A stretch of 64,000 bases of DNA from the NCBI GenBank assembly GCA_034620365.1, contig JAQGEQ010000363.1:186001-250000 (forward strand). Direction: 5' to 3'. Source of the DNA: Pegea sp. RAD2-039 (Eukaryota > Chordata > Thaliacea > Salpida > Salpidae). Shown in pieces: positions 23,356 to 38,400 of this stretch; positions within the stretch are counted from its first letter, which is position 1; each line of letters opens with the position of its first letter. A model generated the notes under the pieces. The model was not told the DNA's origin, ran no database searches, and saw only the letters and a program-made list of their open reading frames with translations. A program made the position numbers and the translations under genes.

Positions 23356-23410
23356 ATGAAGTCTTTCTTGTTTCTTATTTTGATATCTATTTTGTTTAAA
23401 TCTACAGAAG
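23356..23410 (+). other. Signal peptide exon of the giant gene
   Basis: ATG at 23356 opens MKSFLFLILISILFKSTEG, a short basic n-region with a strongly hydrophobic core, typical of a secretory signal. The exon ends in phase 1 at 23410 and joins at 23685 to GKVCSAGFYLS, the first cysteine-rich unit. This supports both the start and entry into the secretory pathway. Confidence 0.85.
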
Positions 23411-26400
23411 GTTTGTTTTTTTAAGAAGTTGGTAGATAAAAAGGTCATTTAAATAAACTCTCTAAATCTCAAATATTTTTATTACAAGTAATAAACTTTT
23501 AAAGTGTTTTTACTAAGCTATCTTACATATGTCTCAGTAAACAAGATATTTCAAAAGTAAACAATCGATATATCAATTAAAATACATTTCCTAAAATTAC
23601 GATGTCACAAAATTTTATTTAATCTTTCTTTTTTCTATGAGTTCATTTAAATAAATTTATAACGAATATTTGAACAATTTTCAGGTAAAGTTTGCTCAGC
23701 AGGATTTTATTTGTCAAACGGAAATGTTTGTAAGGAATGCTCTGTAGGCAACTAGTAAGTTATTCTAAAATCAAAATACTAATAACAATCCAGCAACAAA
23801 CAAAACATCCATTTAATGAAACTTTCTTTTTAGATTTTAAGCTTTTCTGCGAGTAATCTTTAAACTATAAACAACAAATTGTAAATTATAGTTTTGTTAC
23901 TTTAAAAAAGTTGTTAAACTGAAATACTTTAATTGTTTATCAAATGAATCACAAAAAGACATAAAATATTTTGATTTCAAAACTTTGAACATTTTTCTTG
24001 TGGAAAATATTGTTGTTGCTTTTATCGCTTTTACTGAACAAACAACATTTTAAGATTGTGACGCTTTTCTTCAAGTTTTATGATTTTATTTTTTATTCTC
24101 TTACTAACAAATATTGATCAAGACGTCATATTAATCTACATCTATTTGTCAAACCTCTGATTAACTGAATTTAAACAATTTCAAATTTGTTAATTAATAA
24201 CTCAAACCAATTTAAAGTTGTCTTGGAGGAAATGGTACTTTACAACAACCATGTCCAGCTGGTTTGTACAATGACAAAATTGGACAGAAAGAATCGAGTT
24301 CATGCAAAGTAACTCAAACCACTTTCTGTACATTCTACAATTCAATAATATTTTGTTTACAGTCTTGCCCTGGAGGAACTTACTCTGACGTCATTGGGAC
24401 ATCTTCTTGCAAATTGTGTCTTTCTGGTTACTTTTGTCCACCAGGTAGCAGTAAACAGTTCACTTGTTTACCTGGATTTTACTCAACAAATGCTTCTGAT
24501 TCTTGCATTGTGTGTCCGGCCGGTTTTTCGTGTGCGATTGCATCTGAAAGACCTAACCCATGTCCACAAGGATATTTCAGCTCTTCTGGTTGGTGGATGT
24601 CATTTTTTGGCAGCACTTTTTTAAATCTTCATCTTTAGGAGCAATCTACTGTGACTTGTGCCCTAGTGGTCATGAGTGTCCCGGCAGAAACCGAAAAGTA
24701 ATGTGCCCCAGAGGGACTTTCAGCTCCAAAGGAGATAGTTTATGCCAAACGTGCCCCACGGGCAGTTATTCAAATGAAGGACAATCATCTTGTACACCTT
24801 GTCCAGCTGGTCATCGCTGTCATGATCCGTCCATCACTCCATCTTTGTGTCCATCTGGATTTATCAGCTCCTGTGGCAACGTATCATGTGTGATGTGTCC
24901 TTATGGCAAGATTTCGTCATCAGACCGGACTTTATGCAATCTGTGTCCGGCAGGATACAGCTGTGGCAGCCCCACTTCATCCATAGTCATGTGTCCAATT
25001 GGTACTTACTCTTTACTGGGTAATCTGGACTGTATTCCATGTCCAGCTGGCTTCTACTGTCCATCATCATCACTTGATCCACAAAATTGTAGCACAGGTA
25101 AATTATAAAAGTCCTCAATTACTCCTGGTTTAAGTTTCGATCTCTTTTAGGTCAATATTCAAATGTTGGTTCGGTTGCTTGTGTTAATTGTCCAGGTGGT
25201 CACCAATGTCCTGACCCCTCAACCTCACTCCGATGTAGCGGTGGAAGTTACAGTCCACTTGGAGGTATTTAATCAATCGATTTGTTTCAATTTTACTAAC
25301 TGAGATATTTTAGATCCTGTCTGCCGACCTTGTAGAGGTGGTTACAAATGTCCTGACGGAGCTTTTAGTGAAGAAAAATGTGATGAAGGTGAGTCTTTAA
25401 TAAAACTTTCAAAAACCAACAAACTTCGTTTCGATAGGAACTTACAGTGAAGCTAACTCTACTGATTGCTATCGCTGCCCACCTGGGTACCAATGTCCAA
25501 GCCCTTTCCTAGCTGAGCCTTGTCCTGAAGGAACATCCAGCCCAGGAGGCTTAACTAAATGTTTACCGTCTCCAGTTGGTTAGTGGTGATCCATTTAGTT
25601 GCAATAATAATTTAAAAATTTAATTGATAAATATCAATTACTAATGAAGGATTTTTCTACTCAAAAAGTGGAGTTTATGCTGGTTCATCTTGTCCACTTG
25701 GAACATATAATGATTCTGTGAGCTGTGTTGATTGTAATCCGGGATATTATTGTAAAGATGGCATCAGAATTGAATGTGATGAAGGTTAGTAGCTTCAATA
25801 TTTAAGTAGAATAAAATAGTTTTCAGATTTTTGAAAACTTTAAAGAGTTTTTTAGCAGAGACTTAAGTTTCTTGTTACATCTGTAATAAATTTTTTTATC
25901 TGTGGGGTAATTGAATATAAAATATTTGATTTTGTTTACCAATAAGGTTATAAAACAATCTGAAAATCTAAGTCTGAGCCTGTTTTATTAAATCTTTTGT
26001 TTGCTCAAACTGGTTTTGATGATTCAATATATAAATATTATAAAAGTTTATTATAGTTGATAGTTAGAAACTGAAAATTGCACCATAGTTAATTCTTTCG
26101 ATAATTTTTATAATTTTAGCAATTTTATTTAAAATCATGATAAGTAAGCTTATAAATTGAAAAAAGTGTAAATAATCGCAATTGCTGAAACGCTAAACTT
26201 CAATAAGGACTTTATTTCTGCCATACATTGAACATTTTCTGCTGATTTTTTTATTTTTAATACTTATAAACCTACTTACCTCTAAATCTAACGTTTGATT
26301 TAAAAAGTCAAATTAAGCTCAAAATATTTAATTATTTTTGACGTCGCTGTAAAAAATATTGAATTTATAAGAAAATAAAGCAACGAGCAAATTAGATAAT

Positions 26401-29400
26401 CATAAATTATCCGATGAATATTTCCAACATAAAACTGTTTGTTAGGTTATTACAGTAAGGAACCAAAAAGCTACTTTTGTAAGGAATGTCCACCTGGATA
26501 TGAATGTCCAGACCAAACTGATCTAAAACAATGCTCACCGGGAACATTTTCAACAGGGAAGAAAACTGAATGTTCAGTTTGTAGTCCAGGTTTTTACTGT
26601 CCTTATATCAAGTGAGTCATCATAAATAATTCATTATATTTAATGTCAATATGTTACAGTCAAGATGTTCAGTTGGGTTGTCCTCCTGGAAGTTATTCTT
26701 CTGGAGAAGCTACTTCCTGCAAACCCTGTGAAAAAGGTTCAAAATGTCCGAATAACAACGTTAAAGGTTGACCTTTAATCATGAAACTTCCGAGTCTTCA
26801 TCACATCATTTTCAGGAGATCTTTGTAGCAAAGGATCGTTTAGTCTTGGTGCTTCAATAGATTGTACACTGTGTCCAGCTGGTTGGGCCTGTCCTTCAAC
26901 TGATACACAATCAGACAGTTATCAGTGTCCGTTAGGAAGTTTTTCGGTGGCTGGCCAGCAGATATGTACCGTTTGTGATCCGGGGAGGTAGGACAACTTA
27001 AGACTTTAAGTTTACCAACTTTAATATTCAATCTGACTAGAGAGTGTCCTTTCACTGACAATGATGTCCAGAATGAGTGTCCAGATGGTTTTACGTCCAA
27101 TGGTAACCGTTCATTTTGTATTCGTTGTCCTCCTGGATTTTACTGTCCAAAGAAGGAGGTTGAGAAAGGGTCAGTTTAGTTACAAGAGAGTTGTTTCGAG
27201 CAACAATTTTGATATGTGATGCAGGACACCGTGCGACGAAGGAACGTTCTCTCTTGGTGGTACCACTTCATGCACTGAATGCGAGGCTGGTTATTATTGC
27301 CCGTACACCGACCAGGGTCCATATCAGTGTCCACTTGGCTACTTTTCAGAAGCTGTAAGTTTCTTAGAAAATAATTTACAATTACTAACTACCAAATAAT
27401 CTTCAGAAGCAGAAAAGTTGTTTAAAATGTCCAGCTGGATACGAATGCAGTGACTCAATCACACCAAAAAAGTGTGAACCAGGACAATGGTCCCATAATG
27501 GTTCAATTTCTTGCCAACCTTGCCTGCCTGGTTATATCTGTGAAGTAAGTTTATATTTTAAAGTAAATGGTTTCCAACTATTGGAATCTTTGATAGGAAG
27601 CGTCTCCATCACCAACTCAAACAGCTTGTGACAAAGGTGGTTATTGCGATGGTTTAGAATTCTTCGAATGTCCAGAAGGAACTTACAACAATGAAACTGC
27701 ATCCAGTAGTCTATCTGATTGTCGTTTGTGTCCTGAAGGTTTCTGTTGTGAAACAGTGTCAACAGTAGACCCAACAACCGCTTGTCCGAAAGGATACTAT
27801 TGCTCAAGTGGCACAGCTTCTTGTACCTCAGTCCCATGTCCAGGTAAAATAAATTAACTTAGAATTTCTGAAACATTTTACTGATTTTTTTTTACTTAGG
27901 CGGTTACTATAATCCGTTAGAGCAACAAAGTGCAATAGAAGCATGTACAAATAACCCTTGTTCATCTGGCTCATATTGCCCCGCTGGATCTTCAGACACA
28001 TCTAACCTATGTCCCATGGGTTTTTATTGTTTGGAAGGCCAAGTATCTCCTTATGAAAACCCCTGTTTACCAGGAACATACGGAGAAAGAGAAGGATTAA
28101 AAGGTACAATGATCTTTTATAAGACTGAAGCTTGAAAATGATTTCTAAATTTTTTTGCATGAATCAAAATTAGTTTCTGTCTTTTCGTTATTTTGCTGAT
28201 AAACAATTTGCAGAAATTAATCTTATTAAATCTTTCATCAAATTTCCAACTCTTTCAGCTGCATCTGAATGTAGTAATTGTACTGTTGGAGCATTTTGTC
28301 CATTCGGTAGTGAAACTGAACCAACCACAGCCCCAATACCTTGTCGGCCTGGTACTTACAACCCTCGTGAAAGAATGTCTGACCCTTTAAATTGTATCTT
28401 ATGCGATGGAGGTTTTGCCTGTTCAATTACTGGAACTGAAAGACCCATAATCCCCTGCAAAACTGTAATTATCAAAACATTTTAAAACTTAAACCCGATT
28501 CTTGTTTTGAAATTTTAGGGTCATTATTGTCCAAATGGAACTGTTGAACCAGACCAGTTTAAATGCCCATCAGGAACGTACACAGATAAAACTGATCTTT
28601 ATGATGTAGAACAATGTACAATTTGTCCACCAGGGTTTTATTGTGGTTTTGCAACAAGTAATAGCTCGTAACACTGTCAACACTTCATCACTCACACCAA
28701 CCACCTTTGACAGCTGGGTTTGACGACTCTAACGCTCCTCGTGAATGCAAAGCAGGGTTTTATTGCCCCGCAGGAACCCCTTCTGGGACTCGTTATGCTT
28801 GTCCACCTGGGACATTTTCGGAAAACATCAAAAACGTCGCAGTCAACAACTGTACTGTTTGCACTGAGGGTTTTTACTGCTCAGGTAAAAGCTTATGTTG
28901 CTAGTTCTATGAAATCGTCTATAATCTGAGCAATTTAGGTGGTCAAGATAAACCAACTAACCCTTGCCCACCTGGCTACTACTGTCCAGAAGGCACTGTA
29001 TCAAAAGAACAATTTCCATGCCCTGAGCGAACCTTTAATAAACTCTATCAGCAAGCATCTGAAGAAAGTTGCTTGAACTGTACCACAGGTAACCTACTAA
29101 TAAATGTTTTGTAAAAATCATTCAAATTGTACAACACAAAGCTAATTATTAATTTGTTAGATGTAATTACGAAATTAAGAATTCATAAACCATATCCTTA
29201 TTTCTTCAGGACATTATTGTGAGGAAGCAACAGTAGAGCCTACGCCATGTCCCATTGGATCATACATGCCTTATGGGTTTGATGGAATAAAATTAAATGG
29301 ATTACCTGCTGGTAGTGCTAGTGAATGCATTCCTTGTCCAGGTGGTTCTAGATGTGAGCTTGGAACTGTTACACCTTCAAATTGTGAAAAGGGTTTTTTT

Positions 29401-32400
29401 ACACAACCGGGAAACTCCATATGTCAAAGATGCTTGGCTGGGTTGGTTTTCAGTTGGTTAAGGATTCAAATGATTTGAGTCTGCTTTTTTGTAGATATTA
29501 TTGTGATGAAGACGGAACTTCTTTTGATGAAATGATTGCAGATAAACGGTGTCCCTCAGGTTATTACTGTAAGGAAGGCCTTGAAGATGGAAATTTGAAA
29601 ATTGACTGTGAAAGCGGGCAATATTGTCCGGAAGCTACATCAGAGCCAATTAATTGTCCTCCAGGAACTATAAACAAGAATAAAAATGGGAAATCTGTTC
29701 AGGATTGCATCCCATGTCCTGCTGGGTTTGTTTCTACTTCTTTTGTTTACAGTTTTGATGACTAAATCTCTTTCTTGGTAGATTTTATTGCCTAGAGGGA
29801 AGCTTTAAAACTTCTGGTGTTTGCTCCTTGGGATTTTATTGCCCCACAAATATTCCTAATAAGCTCCCTGATGTTGATCTTACTTTAGTAGGCTCATCAG
29901 GACCTCAAGAGGTTTGATCATAAAGATTTGCTTCGACAACCATTTTATATTCAACGTTTTTTGATGATCTTATTTTTTAGTTTCCATGTCCTGGAGGAAC
30001 ATTTATGAATCAACTTAAAGCAGAAAAGGTATCAGACTGCAAGCCCTGTCCCTCTGGTTCATACTGTCCCCTTGGATCGATCAATCCGTTGGACTGTGAT
30101 TTGGGATTTTATTGTATTGGTAATTCGTCTGAACCGTTACCATGCCAGAAAGGAACATTTGGAAACCGAACAGGTTTTTCTTATCAATATTTGAGGGATG
30201 GTTTATTTGATGACTTTTTACTGTTAGGTTTAAAAAAAAGTGATGAGTGTTCAGATTGCACAAAAGGGATGTATTGTGATAGCGAAGGAATGATTGCTCC
30301 CAGAGGAGATTGTGATCCAGGGTACATTTGCTACGGAAAAGCAAGTGTTTCAAATCCAACAGACAACATCACTGGAATACCATGCCCAATAGGAGGCTAC
30401 TGTCCTGCTGGTGCAGTTGTAAACTGAATCTAAAAGAGTTGTGATTGATTTACAACTTTCATATTAGGCTCATATGAAGTAACTCCGTGTGATCCAGGAT
30501 TTTTTAGCAACTCTGCTCGTCAAACTGATAAAAGTGATTGTACACCTTGTACTGCTGGATTCTATTGTAATAGCACCGCCTTACCTAAACCCACTGGAAA
30601 GTGTCTTGCTGGTTACTACTGTGAAAAAGGGTCCTTTGAGGCTACTCAATTCACTTGTAGTCCAGGTTAATGAGATTCATCAACATAATTATTTATTTTT
30701 AACTTGATTCAACTTCTAGGAACATTCTGTAAAGCGGGTTCAACTTCAGAATCTCCTTGTCCAATTGGTACTTACCAACCATTTCCTGGGCAAGACAACT
30801 GTACAGCTTGTCCACCTGGCCGCACTTGTCCTAGTGAAAAAATGAATTATACTATCTCCTGCCCACCAGGTAAATTTTTACTTTTATGATTGGATAAATT
30901 TCATTTTATGATTGGTTAATTTTTAGGAAGTTTCTGCCCATCTCCAAATCCATTTGTTAACTTTACTTACAATCAAATAGCAAGTGAGTATTTGGGAACA
31001 TACCAAATCAACGGAGAACTCTGCCCTCCTGGGACATATAATAAGGAGTAGGAAGATTTAAAACTTTCCAAAAACAAATTAATTAAAAATATAAACTTGG
31101 TTTAATTTTATAAAAGATTTAATCAAAAAATAGAGATCTTGTACTTTGCTATAAATTAATAATTATGAATTAGAGTAGAACTACAATAACTTCTGAAATA
31201 ATTTAACATGAAAACCAACCAAACAAATGATGTTAATTGATATTTTAATAAGTTTTTTGGTGACTTTTTAGACAAGAATCTCCTGATGAAACTTACTGCT
31301 TGCCATGCCCCCAAGGAATGTTTTGTAGCTTGAAAGGAGCAACTAAACCAGAAGGAAACTGTTCAGCCGGTTATGTTTGTTACAATGGGTCAACAGTAAG
31401 CAGACCAACACAAAATAGTACTAATGGAGGTTTGAAACTTCAGATCACTTCAAATATCTAATACTTTCTGTTATTTTCAGGAGTAGTTGTAGATAAAAGT
31501 GTTGGAGAACAATGTGATACTGGTCACTATTGTCCAGAAGGTACTACTTGGATGATACCATGTGATGTAGGAACATATAATCCTAATTTAGCTCGTGGCT
31601 CTTCCACAGATTGCTTGTATGTCAATTGTATATAGACTTCAATTTTCAGATAAATATTTTTTTAGAAAATGTCCTTCAGGAAAGTTTTGTGATAAGATGG
31701 GTATGTCTACATACGCAGGGTCATGTGAAAAGGGCTTCTACTGTTCCGGGGGAGCGTTTTCAAGTCGACCAAAAGTTTGTTGAAATTTACTTTTCACTTT
31801 TTACAATTTTAATTTTACATTTCAGAGCTTGACATTAGAAGGAGGAGACGAATGTCCTATCAATCATTTTTGTGATTGTGATAAGGGATGTTCTCAACCT
31901 TCTCCTTGTATTACTGGCACTTACACAAATCAAACTGCTCAGATTGAGGTTTTTAAGCTCATTTTAGTAAACAAACCCCAATTTTCAGGAATTGAAGTTT
32001 GATTTCTTTGCAAGTGTATCAATTGTGATCCTGGCTACTTTTGCGAGATCAACAAAGAACCAGTTTCGTGTAAAACTGGTCATTTTTGTGTTGGGTCAGT
32101 GGGTAGTGGTCCACTTGAAGGTCGGACACTTGAACTTCAGCCAAAGCCTTGCCCAGAAGGAACCTACAACAATAAAACTGGACTATCTGGCCCACTTCAG
32201 TGTGAAGACTGTCCAAGTGGTCAATTCTGTTTAGAGGGCAGTTCCATTTCAACAGGTAATCTGATTACAATCAAGTCCACACAGATCACAAAATGTGATC
32301 ATAGGAGATGTCCAGCCAGGATTTTATTCAAGAGGAGGAGCAACATCCAGTGCTCCACAAACTTCCGACTGCGGAGGATTTGATTGTGGTCCGTGTGAAC

Positions 32401-35400
32401 CCGGAAACTATTGCGTGGGAGGAAGAGGAGAAATGGAGAAATGCCCATCTGGGACATTTTCTTCTCAATATCAGCTATCTTCTGAGGATCAGTGCTCTAA
32501 CTGTACCGGAGGATTTTACTGTAAAGAAATGGGAGCAACATCAGAAACTGATCTGTGCGATCCTGGATGGTATTGTACTACTAGAGCTTCAACACCTCGT
32601 CCCAATTCCACTTTGGACGGTGGAGATATTTGTGATCCGGGACACGAATGTCCAAAGGGGTCTTCATTTCAGAAAAAGTGTAGGGCTGGGTATTTTGCTG
32701 AGATATCTGGAAAAGAGGCTTGTGATCCTTGTCCCGCCGGTTATTTCTGTCTTGAAGGCACAGTTTCTCCGAAAGAATGTCCACGAGGACATTATTGTGA
32801 AAATGGGACGGTAAGAGGAGACCAATTCCCATGCCCAGTGGGCACTTTTAACGAGCACATCAAGTCTCCATCTTCAGCGAACTGCTTGCAATGTCCTCCA
32901 GGTTTAAACTTCTTCAACATTTTTGGGAACAAAAATAAATATTTCTTTTTTATTTTCAGGACTTTTCTGTGATTCTGAGGGATCTTTTAATGTCAGTGGT
33001 CAGTGTGAGCCAGGCTGGTTCTGTACCGGAGGTTCAATAGAATCAAGACCAAGTAATGCTTCATATGGAGGACAGTGCCCAGCGGGGTTTTACTGCCCCA
33101 TAGAATCACCATCTCCAAGCTCATGCCCACCAGGACTGGTTTGTAGCACACCGGGTCTGTCTAGTCCAAGTGGAAATTGCTCAGCTGGTTATTATTGCAA
33201 AAATGGTTCATACACAGATAAACCAGATGGAAGTGATGAAACCGGTAAGCAGTGACTATTCATTAAACTAATTTATGTTAACCAATTCTTACTCATCAAG
33301 GTGGCCCTTGTCCGCCGGGGTATTTTTGTCGTACTGGGGTCAGTGGTCCAGAACCCTGTCCCATTGGATCTTATTTACCAAATGAATATGGATTAACTGA
33401 ATCGGATTGTTTGAAATGTAGAGCTGGAAAATTTTGTAATGAGACTGGAATGTCTTCAGCTTTATTTGATTGTGACGAAGGTTACTACTGTCCACCAGGT
33501 CAATCTGAACCCAATCCTTCTCAATTCATATGTCCTCAAGGTAAAATGTATTTTTTAATTAGTCACAAAACTCTAAACATTTTTTTTTAAACTGTAGGCC
33601 ACTTTTGTACATCTGGGAGCTCGTATCCAAAAGAATGTGGAAATGGAACTTACCAAGATGAAATAGAACAATCTTCTTGTAAGATTTGTCCTCAAGGCTA
33701 CTATTGTGATGCAACTTTTGGATTTGTTATTTCTTACAATGAAACTAAATGTCTTCCTGGTAATTGCAAACTTTCTTACACTTATTTCTGTAGCTTAAAA
33801 ATTGCTATTTTTAAATCACAATTTTATTAAGATTTTATAACAATGAGAATTTCAGGTTTTTATTGCCCTGTCGGTACCTCATTTTCGGACCAATTTCCTT
33901 GTGAGCCTGGAACATTTAACAACAAATCAGGATCTGTCTCAAAGCTCCAATGTATTCAGTGCTTGGGAGGTTACTGTTGTCCAGATTTTGCAACAATTCA
34001 ACCAGAAGTGAAGTGTTCAGCAGGGTACAAAAATGTACAAATGATAAGTACTTTTTGTTAACTAATCATGTTTTAGGTACTATTGTCGGTATGGCGCAGT
34101 AATTGAAACTCCAAATGATGGAAACATCTCAAATGTTTGTCCAGCTGGTCACTATTGTCGTCAAGGAACAATAAATCCAGTCCCATGTCCACCTGGTACA
34201 TTTAATCCAAGTAAGAACAGAAGGTCGAAAGATGAATGCCTTGAATGCACACCAGGTATAAGAATGTCAAATATTTGTTGCAAGGTTGTTACATCAATTT
34301 TATTCAAGGTTCTTACTGTGATCGATATGGTGCAAGTTCTACTTCTTCTATTTGTCAATCTGGTTTCTACTGTCCTGGTAATGCAACCTCTTCCCAGGAA
34401 ATTGAATGTACTGCAGGACATTATTGTGAAGCAAATTGTAGTACTCCAACCCCATGTCCAATAGGTGATTAGCTAAAATCATTTTACATTTTTCAATCAT
34501 ATTATTTTGTTTTAGGAACTTATTCAAACGCTACTGGACTACCATCTAAAAATAGTTGCACTAGCTGCCAGGGAGGAATGTTTTGTGATACCCCTGGAAA
34601 AACTGAGCCTAGCGGTTCTTGCTCACCAGGATACTTTTGTCCAGAAGGTTCTACTTCGCCTCAAAGCAATGAAACATTTTGTCCATCTGGATTTTATTGT
34701 CCTGGAAACACAAATGCACCCTTGCCTTGTAAAGATGGATCATATGTTAGTTGATCTGTAATTTTGTGTCTTCAAATATTCTTCTTAGCTATGAAGTGGT
34801 CAACAAACTTTTTCCCAAACGATCTTTAAACAGCTGTGACTATGTGAAAATTACTTTTGTAAAAAAGTTTTATTTTAACAGACAAATACAACACATTCAT
34901 TTAAATGTGAGCCCTGTCCAGATGGTAGATACTGTACTAATAGTACAGTTCTAATGTGCCCAACGGGTCACTTTTGTCCTGCTAGTAGTATCCTTCCTCG
35001 AAAATGTCCTCGTGGTACATTTTCAGACATTGAAGGATTAAAAAACATTAGTCAATGTCAACCGTGTCTTGCGCGGTTCTATTGTGAAACTGAAGGATTA
35101 AGCAACGTGACCGGTTAGTTGCTGCCAATCATGAGTCAGACTTAATTGTAAATTTGCAGATTTGTGTGATGCTGGATACTTTTGTGGTTCTTGTGTCGAC
35201 CAAAGAAACCCCAGTACCAACATTACTTCCTGGTGTTATGAAAATATCATCGAAGAATATGTTGGAGGAACATGTCCAGTCGGTCATTTTTGTCCCAGAG
35301 GTTCATCGGCCCCGCAGCCATGTCCTCCAGGGTCGTACTCCGATACAACAAGAAGTGTAGAATGTGAACCTTGTGTTGAAGGTGAAATTTAGTTTCAAAA

Positions 35401-38400
35401 GATGCTTTATTTTAATTATATATTTATCTGAAGGATATTACTGCTTGAAAGCAACATCTGATTATACTCAGTATCCCTGCCCAGCTGGCCACTATTGCGA
35501 GGCAGGGACAACAACTAAGTTTCAAAATCCTTGTCCAAAAGGAACCTACAACAACAAGACCACTAAATCTAGTTCCTTTGATTGTCTTGAATGTCCAGGT
35601 CTACTACAAATTCATATAAAAATAAATCATATTTTAAAAACTTTTATGAAATAATTGTTTTGAAAAATATTTGTAATAATATAATTATGACACTAAGATG
35701 TTGAGTAGGAGGATTTGTTTGCCCTGAAGAAGGATTAGAAGATCTTACAACTTTGTGTCCAGGAGGCTACTTTTGTCCTGGAGGTTCAATTACAGGAATA
35801 GAAAACAAATGTCCGACCGGAAGTTTTTGCCCAGAAGGCTCAATAAATCACACTCTATGTTCTCCTGGGTATAAATATTAGAAAGAGTTTCAGCTCCATA
35901 AAAGTTTAATTGTTTGTTTGTTCAGATATTATTGTAATGATGAAGGTCTTAAGAATGCAACTGATCGCTGTAAGGAAGGACATTATTGCTTGCTAGCTGC
36001 CTTCAAATCTGATCCGGATGATAATAAAACAGGTTATAGAAAGTTTTGGAATTTTTGAGAAATTATTAAATTCCTTTTTGTTTTGAAATTTGTGATTAAG
36101 GAGATAGCTTCGATCAAACGTTGTTGAATTAGTTTCATCTGACCAGAAAACGTTTTGTTTAATAGGTGATGTTTGTCCCAAAGGACATTTTTGTCCACGT
36201 GGATCAAAGTATCCCAGTCCATGTCCGATAGGAACTTATTTAAACGAAACAAAGTCTGTAAAAGAAGGAGATTGCTTGGACTGTCCTCCAAAATATTTTT
36301 GCCATAAATCTGGCCTAGAAGCACCAACTAGTTAGTTTAATTAAATAAAGTTTTCTCAAATAATAGATAATAACAAATCTAAATTTGAAGATACTTGTAG
36401 TGAAGGGTTTTATTGTGAGGGGCTACCTGGTCAGCGCATATCTTCACCAACACCTGGAAATTATACCTGTCCACCAGGACACTTTTGTGTTATAGGTTCA
36501 ATTAGACCCCAACGGTGTCCATCTGGGACGTATCAGGATTTGTCCTCACAATCAAACTGTAAAGAAGTAAGTCAGTAGCATCAGGTTTTAGATGAAGTTG
36601 ACTCAACAAATGGGTTTTAGTGTTTACAAGGATATTATTGTGACAACACCATCTCACCTGTTATTGTGTTTAATGAAACCTCTAAATGTCAACCTGGCCA
36701 TTATTGTCCAAATGGTACCAAATATGCAAACGAGTACAAGTGCCCGGCTGGAACATTCTACGGAGAATACGGAGCTACAAATGAGCAGGATTGTTTTCTG
36801 TGTAAACCAGGAATGTGGGTTTATTCATGTTACTAATCGCAAACTATTAATAATTTCAGATAATTTTTAGGCACTGTAGTTCACCTGGTCTTGAAGCTCC
36901 TAGCGGACCATGCTTAGCTGGTTTCTTCTGTAAAAAAGGCTCGAATTCATCTACTCCCAATGATAATAATGATTTATTTGGGAGGTGTCCACCTGGTAGC
37001 TAAGCTGAAAGAAAAATGTTGCTTTTAAATTCATTTAAAATTAAATCATATCAGGTTTCTACTGCAAAAATGAGACAATTAATCCGAGTCCATGTCCTCC
37101 CGGAACGTTTAATTCCGAATATAAAGCCGAGGATGAAAGCTGGTGTCTTCCTTGTTCTGCTGGCAAATATTGTCCCTTTTATAACATGACTACTGATGGA
37201 GATTCGTGTGCTGAAGGTTTTTTGACAAACTCAAAATCTCGAACCAAATTATTAAAATAAATTATTTAGGTTCATTCTGCCCCGGATCTTCTAATTCAAG
37301 CAGCAGTCCTTGTCCTGCTGGTTATTACTGTCCACAAGGTGTCAATATACCTAAACCTTGTGATCCTGGGACTTTTAGTGATCAAGTTGGCCTGACTCAG
37401 GCTTCTAGTTGTAAAAATTGCACTGGTCAGTTTAATTAAATCAAATTATTATTATATTAAACCGATAAAAAGTTTAATATTATATGTTTGGTAGTAATCG
37501 ATTAAAATTAAATCAAATATTAATGAGATTAGATTGTAAATTGTCGAAGAAATGAATACTTTGAAACTGTAAATGAAATATTTATAGCTGGGTACTACTG
37601 TCCAAGGTCAGCTCAAACGACTGTCACGGACAAATGTGAAGAAGGATTTTATTGCCTGTCTGGTCAGTTTCAAACATCAGATAATCTGTGCCCTGCGGGT
37701 TTTCATTGTCCACTTGGTAGCAGCATTTACCGGCCGTGTTCTCCTGGAACTTTTACAAATTTAACAGGTAGCATTTATAGTAAATATCATCATACACAAA
37801 AACCGATTATTTAGTAAGAAGTTAAAGAAAGTATTGAATAAGTAAAAACATTGAGAACTGAATTTTAAGGTCAATATACTTGTGAGGATTGCCCTGAAGG
37901 CTTTTACTGTCCACCAATTGACATCAACAATGCAACATTAAACCTTCAATTATGTCCAAGAGGCTTCTACTGCCCACTAGCCACAGGTGAAGATTTAGCA
38001 AATTTCTGCTTCAAACTTTTATCGTTTTTTCTCAATTACAGGAAAGAACTCAACTTGGTGGAAACCGTGTCCACCTGGTACTTATGGAAACACCACAGGG
38101 CTTTCATCTGCAGACCAATGTACAAAATGTGATCCGGGCTTTTATTGTGAAGGATTTGCAAAAACCGACACCACGAACTTTTGCCAAAAAGGTAAATTTA
38201 CTTTTCACTCAAAATTTTAAAATGAAAAATAATCAATTTTGTTTAAGGGTTTTATTGTACAATTGGTGTTGATCAAATGAGACCAGGAAATGGAACCATA
38301 TTTCCTTCAAATACAACTTGTTCGGAATCAAATACTGGTGTAGGAGGAATATGTCCTTTAGGACATGAATGCCCATTAGGATCAGCTGTAGCATCTGCAT

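Noticed and set aside
32308-32814. Long alternate-frame open reading frame within the Cys-rich array (also near 42082-42516 and 39115-39447)
   Set aside because: The overlapping frame with regular CPxG units and matching splice joins is clearly the coding one; these are shadows of repetitive sequence.
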